A stretch of 64,000 bases of DNA, from positions 124,001 through 188,000 of the forward strand of contig CALFEQ010000032.1 of assembly GCA_937949945.1 (NCBI GenBank). The letters run 5' to 3'. Positions 1-7,993 of this stretch are shown one piece after another. Below the pieces are notes generated by a model, which saw only the letters and a list, made by a program, of their open reading frames with translations, had not been told where the DNA came from and searched no databases. Within the stretch, counting starts at the first letter, position 1; every line of letters starts with the position of its first letter. The position numbers were made by a program, and so were the translations under genes. Source of the stretch: an uncultured Myxococcales bacterium (GTDB taxonomy: Bacteria; Myxococcota_A; Polyangia; Polyangiales; Polyangiaceae).

Positions 1-675
1 CCGGCGCCGGCCTCGATGCGCCTCGCGCACGTCCACGTGAACTTCATCGACGCCGAGAACATGAAGATGCTCGACCCGGCGAAGCTGTTCGTCGGGTACC
101 AGGACTCGGTGCCCCCGGAGCTGAAGGGCATCTACGTCGCGAACGAGGACGGCGCCACGGCCCGCGAGTTCTTCAACGGAAAGCTCGACATCGTCGTCGA
201 GGCGGCCGACCGCGACGACGACTCTCGTCGCAACCTCGAGGTCTCGGCGATCGCGTTCACGATCAAGGACCAGGACGGGAACGTCCTGTTGTCGCAGGAG
301 CGCTGCGAGCTCGCGCATCTCTACGAGTCGATCGCCAAGCCCTCGTCGTTCCGCGCGACGCACCTCGTCGACTTCGGCTCGGCCTCCGAACAGGTGGGGG
401 GCGGGTGGCCTTCGAGCGACGTGGACAACCCGGCCCGGACGTTCCGCTACGCGCTGACCCAGCTCTCGGTCGAGGACGGGCGCTGCACCGTGAAGGACGA
501 CGCCGACGGCTTCCTCGACGTGAACGACGACATCACGAAGCTCGTCGTCGAGGTGACGCTCTGGGACGGCAAGGACAACGAGTCCGTCGCGGATCCCGTC
601 GAGCTCATGCGCGGTACGCCGCCGGCCCCCGGCGGCAGCGGCGGCAGCTCCTCCAACGACGTCTGGAACTGGTAG
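1..675 (+). CDS. Hypothetical protein, 5' end cut by the window
   Basis: The frame is open from base 1, with no stop before the first ATG at 16, so the true start probably lies upstream of the window. The 219 residues after that ATG are acidic and soluble with no membrane segment. A stretch around residue 160 (KDDADGFLDVNDD) is rich in Asp and recalls a calcium-binding loop, but it does not fit the EF-hand pattern exactly. The C-terminus is a Gly/Ser linker (GGSGGSS) ending in NDVWNW. I do not recognise the family. It converges on the SGNH hydrolase gene with only 15 bases between the stops. Codon use is typical of the window, which supports a real gene. Confidence 0.7.
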   Translation, partial: PAPASMRLAHVHVNFIDAENMKMLDPAKLFVGYQDSVPPELKGIYVANEDGATAREFFNGKLDIVVEAADRDDDSRRNLEVSAIAFTIKDQDGNVLLSQERCELAHLYESIAKPSSFRATHLVDFGSASEQVGGGWPSSDVDNPARTFRYALTQLSVEDGRCTVKDDADGFLDVNDDITKLVVEVTLWDGKDNESVADPVELMRGTPPAPGGSGGSSSNDVWNW

Positions 676-690
676 TCATCGAGCGGCGCT

Positions 691-2145
691 CTAGTTCGTG
701 CTGGGCGGCGGGCCTTTCCCGCCGCCTTGCCACGCCTCGAAGCCGCTCACGATCGCGTTGTAGAGGAGCTCGCCGAGGAGCTCGCCGCCCTGCGGCGACG
801 GATGCGTGAGGTCGCTCCCGGCGAGGCCCTTGCGCACCCACGTGGCCATGGAGCCTTCGCCGCCCATGGCCTCGAACGTGTTCCAGAAGCCGACCCCTGC
901 TTCGGCCGCGACCTTCTTCTGACACTCGACGAGCTTCTTGATGACGGGTTTCGTGCGCAGCCCGCCCGACTCGGTCTTCTCGGCGCGATCGAGCGGCGCG
1001 ACGATGAGGATCGAGGCCTTCGGCGCCGCGCCCTTGAGCTTGTCGACGAGCGCGCGCAGCGTCTTCTCGTACGCCTCGCGGCTGGCCATGCCGACCTCGC
1101 TTTCGTTCGTCCCGTAGTTGAGGATGACGAGCGCCGGGTCGCGCAGGTCCATCTGCTCCTTCCAGTGCCCCGCGTCCATCGCGCCGAGCAGCTCGCCGCG
1201 GCCGCCGTTCGCGCCGAGGGCGTCGTAGACGACGCCGGGCACGTCGCGCTCGAGCGCCACGCCGAAGAGTCGCGGCGCGCCCGAGACGACCTTGAGCGTC
1301 ATCCGCGCCTCGCCGTCGGGCACGGAGAACGACTTGATGCGAGAGACCTTCGTGTCTCCCTTCGTCGAGAACCGCTCGGTCCTGCCGTCGGCCTTGAGCT
1401 CGATCTCGCCGCCGTTCGGCGTCTCCATGTAATAGACGTCGAAGCGCGAGACCTTCTTGCCGTAGGTCTTCCCCGTGGACGTGCCGAACCAGGCGGTCGC
1501 GCCGGGCGATCCCGTGAAGCTCACGCCGCCGATGCCGTACATGAGGTCCCGGTTGAACGGACCCGTGATGCGGCTCGAGCTCCATCCACCGCTCGAGCCC
1601 TGCACGACATCGTTGTGGAAGTACCAGTCCCAGGGCTTCGCGATCAGGATGAAGCCGTGTCCGGCGTCGCCGAACTCGGCCTGCATCTTCCTCCGCATCG
1701 TCCCGGAGATGTAATCGCTCGTCAGGACGCTGTCGCCGTAGTGGAGGATGCGCGTGACGGCGCCCGGCTCCTTCCTCTTCGTCTTCGCGAGGCGCGTGTA
1801 GAACGCGTCGAGCGCGCGCCCGGTGGGGTCTTCGATCGCGATCGTGCCCTTCGCTTGCGCGAGGGCCGCGGCCGCTGCGGGCTGCGCGAGCACGGGCGAC
1901 TCGGGCAGCGCGTTCGTCACGGTCGCCTCGTTCTTGGAGGCGCGGAGCTCGATCTCGCCTTGCGTCGGCGCCGGGATCGGCGCCGTCGTCGTCTCGGCCA
2001 CCTCCTCGGCGACGATCTCGGCTTTGTCCCACGGCGCGCGCACGACGCGCAGGCGCGCGAGGCGCGGTGTCGTGTACGGGATGGCGAGCAGCGCGAGCAT
2101 CACGCCGATCGCGACCGTCGTCTTTCCGCCGAGGGGATGAGGCAC
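691..2145 (-). CDS. Membrane-anchored SGNH/GDSL-family hydrolase
   Basis: About 484 residues from a GTG start at 2145; an upstream TTG at 2196 would add 17 residues that do not look like a signal, so GTG is preferred. A hydrophobic N-terminal segment (TVAIGVMLALLAIP) predicts a membrane anchor or uncleaved signal. SGNH landmarks are visible: the nucleophile block ILHYGDSVLTSDY, the Asn block LNYGTNESE, and the C-terminal catalytic Asp/His in DLTHPSPQGG. Between blocks I and III sits a roughly 150-residue beta-rich insert. SGNH proteins of this kind often partner with MBOAT acyltransferases in O-acetylation of polysaccharides (known for AlgI/AlgJ/AlgX); an MBOAT gene lies 0.8 kb away on the other strand. 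The specific substrate is unknown, and it could equally be an esterase. Confidence 0.8.
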   Translation of the reverse strand: MPHPLGGKTTVAIGVMLALLAIPYTTPRLARLRVVRAPWDKAEIVAEEVAETTTAPIPAPTQGEIELRASKNEATVTNALPESPVLAQPAAAAALAQAKGTIAIEDPTGRALDAFYTRLAKTKRKEPGAVTRILHYGDSVLTSDYISGTMRRKMQAEFGDAGHGFILIAKPWDWYFHNDVVQGSSGGWSSSRITGPFNRDLMYGIGGVSFTGSPGATAWFGTSTGKTYGKKVSRFDVYYMETPNGGEIELKADGRTERFSTKGDTKVSRIKSFSVPDGEARMTLKVVSGAPRLFGVALERDVPGVVYDALGANGGRGELLGAMDAGHWKEQMDLRDPALVILNYGTNESEVGMASREAYEKTLRALVDKLKGAAPKASILIVAPLDRAEKTESGGLRTKPVIKKLVECQKKVAAEAGVGFWNTFEAMGGEGSMATWVRKGLAGSDLTHPSPQGGELLGELLYNAIVSGFEAWQGGGKGPPPSTN

Positions 2146-2301
2146 GTCCGACGAATAGAACGCGCCGAGTCCGGCAGCAACCTCCGAGCCGCACAAAGCC
2201 CGTGCGGAAGGCCGCAGCCCGCGTCACGCGCTTCGGACGCCCGTGCCTTGGCCCGGCTCGTGCTTGGGACCGAGCCTCCGAGCCCTCTCTGGAGAAGCTG
2301 C

Positions 2302-2901
2302 ATGCCGACAGCATGGGAGAACGACGAAGACTCGGGATCGTCCCCCATCTTCCACGGAGCGACCCCCGAGCCGAGCTGGGTCGCGCTGCCCCTCGTACGG
2401 CGGCGCGACCCCACGGCTCGTCGCGCGCGGGAGGAGGTGGACGAGGACGACCGCGAGCTCGCGCACCTCGAAGCCACGCTCCGCGGTGATCGGATGGCGC
2501 CCTCGACGGCCGGCGGGATCGCCGGCTTCGTCGCGGGCATGGCGGCGCTCTCGGTCGTCCAGGCGACGGACGACGGGGTCGTCGCTCGAGCCGTCGCCGC
2601 CGCGGCGTCCGCGCGCGACGTCGCCGACGGCGTCGCCATGGGCATCGCGTATGCGACGGCGGCCTCGATCGGCGCGCTGGTCGGAGCCGCCTTCGCCGTC
2701 GTGACGCGTTACCTCCGGAGGTGGCTGCCGCTGCTTCTGTGGGCGGTCGTCTTCTTCGTGAGCCTCGCGCTGCTCGTCCTCGCGGCGGCGAGCGCCTACG
2801 GTCGAGGCGTCCAGCCCTCGCTGTCCGCCCCGGTCCTGCTCGCAGGCGCCGTCTACGGGGTGGGCGTCGCGTTCTCCTTGCCCATCCGGCGCCGGCGCTG
2901 A
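2302..2901 (+). CDS. Small multi-pass membrane protein of unknown function
   Basis: The ATG at 2302 follows a GGAGAAG ribosome-binding site and gives 199 residues. The first 70 residues are hydrophilic and charged (EEVDEDDRELAHLEATL). Four hydrophobic stretches follow: residues about 72-90 (GGIAGFVAGMAALSVV), 110-135 (AMGIAYATAASIGALVGAAF), 140-165 (LPLLLWAVVFFVSLALLVLA) and 173-194. It ends in an Arg-rich tail (PIRRRR). No catalytic motif is visible and I do not recognise the family. It is followed at 47 bases by the MBOAT gene on the same strand, so cotranscription is possible. Confidence 0.75.
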   Translation: MPTAWENDEDSGSSPIFHGATPEPSWVALPLVRRRDPTARRAREEVDEDDRELAHLEATLRGDRMAPSTAGGIAGFVAGMAALSVVQATDDGVVARAVAAAASARDVADGVAMGIAYATAASIGALVGAAFAVVTRYLRRWLPLLLWAVVFFVSLALLVLAAASAYGRGVQPSLSAPVLLAGAVYGVGVAFSLPIRRRR

Positions 2902-2947
2902 CATAACGGGGCGCGCGTGAACCGGGCGGCCGGGATCGCGCGCGTCC

Positions 2948-4438
2948 ATGCTCTTCAACAGTCCCGTCTACGGCGTCTTCCTCCTCGTCACGTACGTGGC
3001 GTTCTGGTCGCTACGACGCCGTTCGTTCTTGCGACCGCTGATGCTCACGGTCGCGAGCTACCTCTTCTACTTCATCGGGACGTACGACGCTGCGACCGAG
3101 CAGGAGGTGCCCTTCGGGCCGCTCGCTTGGACGCTCCTCTGCGTCGCCATCATCTTCTTCGGCAGCACGCTCGACTTCTTCATCGGCCGGATGCTCGGGC
3201 GCACCGAGAACCCGACGGCGAGGAAGGCGCTGCTGCTCGCGTCGATCTTCTACTACCTGGGCGTCCTTTCCATCTTCAAGTACTTCAACTTCGCGGTCGA
3301 CTCGTTCGCGACCGTCGCATCGTGGCTCGGCCTGAACGTCTCGCCGGTGCACCTCCGGCTCGTTCTCCCGTTCGGGATCTCGTTCTTCACGTTCGAGACG
3401 ATGAGCTACACGATCGACGTCTATCGCCGGGAGATCCGGCCGGCCGATCGTTACCTCGACTACCTGCTCTTCGTCTCGTTCTTCCCCCATCTCGTCGCCG
3501 GCCCGATCGTGCGTCCCAAGGCGATGCTCCCGCAGCTCGCGGCCGAGCCGAAGGCGTCCGACGACTTGAAGGCCGAGGGCCTGTTCCTCATCGCGACGGG
3601 CCTGCTGAAGAAGATCGTCATCGGGGACACGCTCGGTCTCAATCTCGTGAACCGCGTGTTCGAGAACCCCGAGCGCTACACGTCGCTGGAGTGCCTGGTC
3701 GGCGTCTACGCGTACGCGATCAAGATCTACGCGGACTTCTCCGGCTACAGCGACGTCGCGATCGGGAGCGCGAAGCTGTTCGGCTACGAGCTGCCGCGCA
3801 ACTTCGACGCGCCCTACACGTCGGCGAACCTCCAGGAGTTCTGGCGCCGCTGGCACATCTCGCTCTCGACGTGGTTGCGCGACTACCTGTACATCCCGCT
3901 GGGCGGCAACCGCGACGGCACGTGGAAGACGTACCGCAACCTCATGCTCACGATGGTCCTCGGCGGCCTCTGGCACGGCGCCTCGTGGAACTTCGTCATC
4001 TGGGGGACGCTCCACGGCGGGGCGCTCGCGGTGAACCGCGCGTGGCAGCGTGCACGGAGCGCCGCGCGTGGCGCCGCGGACGCGGCGCAGGCCGGGGGCC
4101 TCTCGCTCGGACGCGTGCTCGCCGTGCTGGCGACCTTCCACTTCGTCTGCTTCGCGTGGATCTTCTTCCGCGCCCCGACCTTCGCGCACGCGACGCTGCT
4201 CATCTCGCGCATCGGCAACCTGACCTTCGACGCGCCGAACCTCACGTCGCGCGTGCTCGGAGTGCTCGCGCTCGGCTTCGTCACGCACTTCATTCCGCGC
4301 GGCGTCTACGCGCGGATGAAGAACGCGTTCGTGGCGAGCCCAGCCGTCGTGCAGGGCGTGACGCTCGCCGTCTGCGCGTGGGTCCTGCACTTCGCCGCGG
4401 GTGCGAAGGCGGAGCCCTTCATCTATGGTCAGTTCTGA
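2948..4438 (+). CDS. MBOAT-family O-acyltransferase (AlgI-like)
   Basis: This 496-residue multi-pass protein shows the hallmarks of the AlgI/DltB branch of membrane-bound O-acyltransferases. They include the N-terminal MLFNSPVYGVFLL segment, FKYFNF, LPFGISFFTFETMSY, FFPHLVAGPIVRP, IKIYADFSGYSDVAIGSA, the WRRWHISLSTWLRDYLYIPL signature, and the catalytic His in GGLWHGASWNFVIWG. Family members transfer acetyl or other acyl groups across the inner membrane to extracellular polysaccharide. Length matches AlgI (about 520 residues). It is followed at 15 bases by another membrane protein, and an SGNH hydrolase lies nearby, which fits an acylation locus. The polymer modified cannot be told from sequence. 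Confidence 0.93.
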   Translation: MLFNSPVYGVFLLVTYVAFWSLRRRSFLRPLMLTVASYLFYFIGTYDAATEQEVPFGPLAWTLLCVAIIFFGSTLDFFIGRMLGRTENPTARKALLLASIFYYLGVLSIFKYFNFAVDSFATVASWLGLNVSPVHLRLVLPFGISFFTFETMSYTIDVYRREIRPADRYLDYLLFVSFFPHLVAGPIVRPKAMLPQLAAEPKASDDLKAEGLFLIATGLLKKIVIGDTLGLNLVNRVFENPERYTSLECLVGVYAYAIKIYADFSGYSDVAIGSAKLFGYELPRNFDAPYTSANLQEFWRRWHISLSTWLRDYLYIPLGGNRDGTWKTYRNLMLTMVLGGLWHGASWNFVIWGTLHGGALAVNRAWQRARSAARGAADAAQAGGLSLGRVLAVLATFHFVCFAWIFFRAPTFAHATLLISRIGNLTFDAPNLTSRVLGVLALGFVTHFIPRGVYARMKNAFVASPAVVQGVTLAVCAWVLHFAAGAKAEPFIYGQF

Positions 4439-4453
4439 CCGAAGGGGGACGCG

Positions 4454-5014
4454 ATGGCCGGCGACGGAGAACGGAGCGGGGAAGCCTTGCCGATCGAGTC
4501 GAGGGATCGGCGCGCGCGCATCGGGTTCGGTGTCGCGAACGTCGCCGTCGCCCTGTTCGTCCTCTTCGGCGTGTTCCGTCTGCTCCCCACGCGCTGGTGG
4601 GTCGTCGACGCGGGAGCGGTCGTCGTCGCCTCGCTCCTCGGCGCCTCCGGCATCGCTCTCTTGAGGAAGCACCGGCTCGCCGAGCATCTCGTGCGCGTGG
4701 CGGCCGGCGTCGTGCTCGCGCTCGGCCTCGCGACGTTCTTCGCCATCGTCGTCACCGCCGCCTGGCTCAGCGGCGTCTACGGCCAAGTGGGGCTGACCGG
4801 CGCGATCGTCTTCGGTCTCGTCGCGGCGCTCCTCTTGCCCTACGTCGTCGTGCTCCCTGCCGTCGAGCTCGCGTGGGTGGGGCCGCGCCGGCGTGCCCCG
4901 GCGGCGAAGGCCGCGCCGCGCGAGGACGCGCCGCGCGAGGACGACGCGCCCACCTCGAATGCGAGGGCGGAGGATCGAGGGCGCGGCAAGAAGAAGCGGA
5001 AGGGGCGTGGATGA
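4454..5014 (+). CDS. Four-helix membrane protein with charged C-terminal tail
   Basis: 186 residues, starting 15 bases after the MBOAT stop. Four hydrophobic segments are visible: VANVAVALFVLFGVF, WWVVDAGAVVVASLLGASGI, VRVAAGVVLALGLATFFAIVV and TGAIVFGLVAALLLPYVVVL. The last 40 residues are polar, first with repeated REDAP/REDDAP and then a Lys/Arg-rich end (RGKKKRKGRG). The stop overlaps the start of the next gene (ATGA), so it is translationally coupled within the acyltransferase operon. I recognise no family; an accessory or scaffolding role in glycan acylation is inference from position only. Confidence 0.75.
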   Translation: MAGDGERSGEALPIESRDRRARIGFGVANVAVALFVLFGVFRLLPTRWWVVDAGAVVVASLLGASGIALLRKHRLAEHLVRVAAGVVLALGLATFFAIVVTAAWLSGVYGQVGLTGAIVFGLVAALLLPYVVVLPAVELAWVGPRRRAPAAKAAPREDAPREDDAPTSNARAEDRGRGKKKRKGRG

Positions 5015-6723
5015 GCGCACGCGCGCTTCGGCGGCTCCTCGTCGGTTACTTCCTCTTCGTCGTCCTCGCCGGTGTGGCGGTGCGGACCTGGTTCGCGCTG
5101 GGCAAGCCTGCTCGTGAAGAGGTCGTCGTCACGTGGTGGCGAAACGGCGTGCGCGTCGCGCGCGACGTCCACGGCCCGGGCGAAGCGCGAAAGAAGCCGC
5201 TGCCCGACGTCTGGGTGGCGGAGGAGGCCGTCGTCGGCGAGGCGCCGCTCTACTTGCATCCGCTGCTCTTCACGCTCGGGCTCGTGCCCGGACGCGACGG
5301 GGTCAAGGCGACGCTCGACGGCAAGGTCGCGTACGCGACCGTGGACGATCTCTTGAGCGTCCAGGCCTACGATCGTGCCCACTACTGGGCGCAGGCGAGC
5401 TTCGGGTGGGGCACGCATCAGGAGTCCGTGATCGCGGTCCTCGCCGATCAGCTCGGGGTTCCCCCGCACGAGGTGAAGCATCGAGCGACGTTCCGGCGCG
5501 TGCGCTTCGAGCGGCGTCCGTTCCAGCCGCCGGCCATTCCGACCCCGGCGACCATGGTGCCCATCAAGGAGCGCCCGGCGCACGTGACCGAGAAGGACCT
5601 CACGCGCGAGCTGGTGATGGACGCGGTCCTCGAGGCCGCGTCGCATCTGACCCGGAGCGTCGATGGGTCCGGCGAGTTCCGGTACCTCATCGACGCGACG
5701 ACGAACAAGACGGTCCCCGGCTACAACTGGCCTCGCCACGCCGGGACCACGTTCTTCCTCGCGCAGGCCGCGGCGGTGCTCGACAACCCGACGATCCGCT
5801 ATGCGGCGCTTCGAGCGGCCGCACGGCTCCGCGATCACATGATGCGCGACTGCGGAGCGCACCGGTGCATCGCGCCCGACGTGCCGCAGGCCGAGATCGG
5901 GTCGACGGCCCTCGCGTTGATCGCGTTCACGGAGATCGTCCGGACCGGAGCCGACGGCTCGTACCGTCCGGCCATCGTCGATCTGGCGGCGTTCTTGCGG
6001 AGCCAGCAGCGCCCGGACGGCGAGCTGATGCACCTCTACGATCGGGTGAACAAGAAGCCGATCGACGTGCAGTTCCTCTACTTCACGGGAGAGGCCGCGC
6101 TCGCGCTCGCGCGGGCGCACGAGGTCACGGGCGATCCGCGCGACCTCGATGCGGCGCGGCGCGCTCTCTCTCGGCTCTCGGGCGCGGGATGGAGCTTCTT
6201 CGGGAGCCGTTACTACTTCAGCGAGGAGCACTGGACCTGCCAGGCCGTGGCCGAGCTCTGGGATCGCGCACCCGACGAGAAAGCGCTCGAGTTCTGCTCG
6301 CGCTGGCACGAGTTCCAGCGACGCCTGCAGCTCGATGCCGACGAGACGCCGTTCGACGCCGACGGATCGTTCGGCTTCGGGCCGCTCGTGTCGCCACGCG
6401 TCACGCCCGCCTCGAGCCGCGGCGAGGCGGCCGGGGCCCTCGCGCACGTCCTGTGGCGCGAGAAGCTGGCGGGACGCCACGCTCGTGATGCCGAGCTCGT
6501 CCTCGTCGAGCGGGAGCTCCGCCGGGCGATCGCGTTCGTCATGCGCCAGCAGTTCCATCCGGGCCCGGCCTATCTGTTCGCCGATCCCTTGGCGGTGCGT
6601 GGCGCGGTGCCGGGCAGCCCCGTCGACTGGCAGCTGCGCATCGACTACGCGCAGCACGCCGGCAGCATGATGGTCCGCTGGCTCGAGATCGACGCGCTCG
6701 CGCGTGGCGAGGCGAAGCCCTGA
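5011..6723 (+). CDS. Membrane-anchored alpha/alpha-toroid-like protein, unknown substrate
   Basis: Starts at 5011 in a 4-base ATGA overlap with the preceding gene and gives 570 residues. An N-terminal anchor (LVGYFLFVVLAGVAVRTWF) is followed by a roughly 190-residue domain and then a helical domain of about 350 residues. The latter has repeated aromatic and Gly motifs (GYNWPRHAGTTFFLAQAAA, FLRSQQRPDGELMHLYD, FLYFTGEAALALARAHEV, EEHWTCQAVAELW). This pattern resembles the (alpha/alpha)6 barrels of polysaccharide lyases, epimerases and unsaturated-glucuronyl hydrolases, so a role in trimming or modifying an exported glycan is plausible. I cannot assign the catalytic residues. Being last in the MBOAT operon supports a glycan-related role. 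Confidence 0.8.
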   Translation: MSARALRRLLVGYFLFVVLAGVAVRTWFALGKPAREEVVVTWWRNGVRVARDVHGPGEARKKPLPDVWVAEEAVVGEAPLYLHPLLFTLGLVPGRDGVKATLDGKVAYATVDDLLSVQAYDRAHYWAQASFGWGTHQESVIAVLADQLGVPPHEVKHRATFRRVRFERRPFQPPAIPTPATMVPIKERPAHVTEKDLTRELVMDAVLEAASHLTRSVDGSGEFRYLIDATTNKTVPGYNWPRHAGTTFFLAQAAAVLDNPTIRYAALRAAARLRDHMMRDCGAHRCIAPDVPQAEIGSTALALIAFTEIVRTGADGSYRPAIVDLAAFLRSQQRPDGELMHLYDRVNKKPIDVQFLYFTGEAALALARAHEVTGDPRDLDAARRALSRLSGAGWSFFGSRYYFSEEHWTCQAVAELWDRAPDEKALEFCSRWHEFQRRLQLDADETPFDADGSFGFGPLVSPRVTPASSRGEAAGALAHVLWREKLAGRHARDAELVLVERELRRAIAFVMRQQFHPGPAYLFADPLAVRGAVPGSPVDWQLRIDYAQHAGSMMVRWLEIDALARGEAKP

Positions 6724-7504
6724 CCGTGGAGCTCTGCGGGAACAAAACGCGCCCGTCGAGCGTCTGTTTCGAGAACGAAACCCAGAGGCCGATCGGTCCG
6801 GTGCTTGCTCCGAATGGTTTGCCTCAGGCGTCTCGAGGTCCCATGCGGCCCGCGATCGTCACGAGCCAGAAAGCGATCGTTCTCTCTGCGAGGCCGGCTC
6901 CGTGCGTTGCGGGGGCGCCTACATCGGCGCCCAGAAATGCTCGCGGAAAGTGGTCCTCGCCAGTTTGCGATCGTAACTTCATTAAGGCGTGGGGTGATTC
7001 GTCATCCCTCGAGCGTGGGAGGGCGATGTCGAACGAGCACTGGCTACGGTTCGAGGGCGCTGCTCGAGGCAGATCGAGCGCGACCGGGCCTCGAACCGTG
7101 AAGTCGTCCAGCGCCGAGCTCGACCCCGTGCGGCGGGACCCGCCGGGAGCACGTTGCCACGCGCGAGGAGGCGGTACTCATTCCGCACCACGAACCACGC
7201 TGCAGCGCACCTCCGCGACGGGTAGCTCTGCAGCAACGAGCAGGCGGTCGACGGAGCACGTCGGGAGCAGTACGCGGCCCGTCTCGTTCGCGTCGAGCGT
7301 CGCGCCCTTCGGCGTCAGCGCGATCCCGTGTCTGGCGCACACAAACCGAGCGTTCGTAGCGAGCGGGGATCTCACCTACGAGGTCCAAGAAACCGACGGT
7401 GTCGATCTTCGCTCTCTGCGGGCGCCTCAAACCACCGCCGGGGACGGGTGCCCCGACGTTGTTCTCATTGAATCGGCTGTATGTGACAGCCAAAGAGGTA
7501 TTGG
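6724..7504. other. Long intergenic stretch, mostly non-coding
   Basis: Nearly 800 bases with visibly lower GC in places (for example around 6970-6990) and no long frame with window-typical codon bias. The only coding-like signal is a 65-codon GTG frame on the minus strand (7178-7375), listed separately. The last 15 bases carry the ribosome-binding site of the small gene at 7505. I see no tRNA, terminator with a T-run, or clear promoter here. It may hold decayed genes. Confidence 0.5.
7178..7375 (-). CDS. Possible small protein or gene remnant
   Basis: A GTG-initiated 65-codon frame whose central part (RHGIALTPKGATLDANETGR, then VLLPTCSVDRLLVAAELPV) has window-typical codons and a mixed hydrophobic/polar pattern. 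There is no convincing ribosome-binding site. Coding-like residues seem to continue in another frame past the stop (EYRLLARGNVLPAG), so this may be a broken gene rather than an intact one. No family recognised. Confidence 0.3.
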   Translation of the reverse strand: MRSPLATNARFVCARHGIALTPKGATLDANETGRVLLPTCSVDRLLVAAELPVAEVRCSVVRGAE

Positions 7505-7792
7505 ATGGCCCTCACATCACGTTCCCGCGGTGACGCGGGGACTCCGATCGTCTCGTCTCTCGAGTCACTGTCACTCGAAGAAGCCCTTTTGTACCTGGAT
7601 GCGGCCGAAGGTGACGAGCTCGCGGCGGCGTTTGCGCTCGCCAAGGATCGGAACCTTCTCGATGGAGATTCGGACGATCCAGACGAGGCGGAGGTGCACC
7701 ATGCTCTGTTTCTGTTGCGCCGTGCACGCGGGCTCAGCGCGCCCAGCTTCGACCTGATGCGCGTTCAGCTTCGCAGGCTCGTCGCGGCCTGA
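7505..7792 (+). CDS. Small hypothetical protein
   Basis: 95 residues from an ATG preceded by AAAGAGGT seven bases upstream. It is acidic and predicted helical: a Leu/Glu-rich helix (LESLSLEEALLYLDAAEGDE), a second helix (LAAAFALAKDRNLL), an acidic loop (DGDSDDPDEAE), and a basic C-terminal helix (FDLMRVQLRRLVAA). There is no membrane segment or Cys. It stands alone between a long intergenic region and the hairpin cluster at 7806-7906. Codon use is less extreme than in neighbours. Family unknown; the good ribosome-binding site is the main support. Confidence 0.55.
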   Translation: MALTSRSRGDAGTPIVSSLESLSLEEALLYLDAAEGDELAAAFALAKDRNLLDGDSDDPDEAEVHHALFLLRRARGLSAPSFDLMRVQLRRLVAA

Positions 7793-7805
7793 CGGACATC
7801 GACCG

Positions 7806-7906
7806 TCGAGCCCGGGTCGAGAGGCTCACCCACCTCTCGGCCCGGGACCGATGTCTCGGCCGCCGAGAGGGGCGCGGGGGGCGTCCTCCCCCCGATCGCC
7901 TGACGG
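7806..7906 (+). promoter_or_regulatory. Cluster of three strong hairpins ahead of the monooxygenase gene
   Basis: Three inverted repeats follow each other. The first has arms at about 7811-7824 and 7833-7846 (CCCGGGTCGAGAGG pairing with CCTCTCGGCCCGGG, one G-T pair, 8-base loop). The second is TCTCGGC/GCCGAGA at about 7854-7868. The third is a G-run/C-run pair, GGGGGG with CCCCCC, at about 7876-7893. No T-run follows any of them. The first could end transcription of the small upstream gene; together they could form a structured leader for the gene at 7994. Confidence 0.45.
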
Positions 7907-7993
7907 CCACGTGCGCACCGTTTGCGCGACGGCGATGCCTTTCCCCGCCAGGCTCGCGCGCTCACGCGCGAGATGGTAGGAGGGGCGCGTCGC

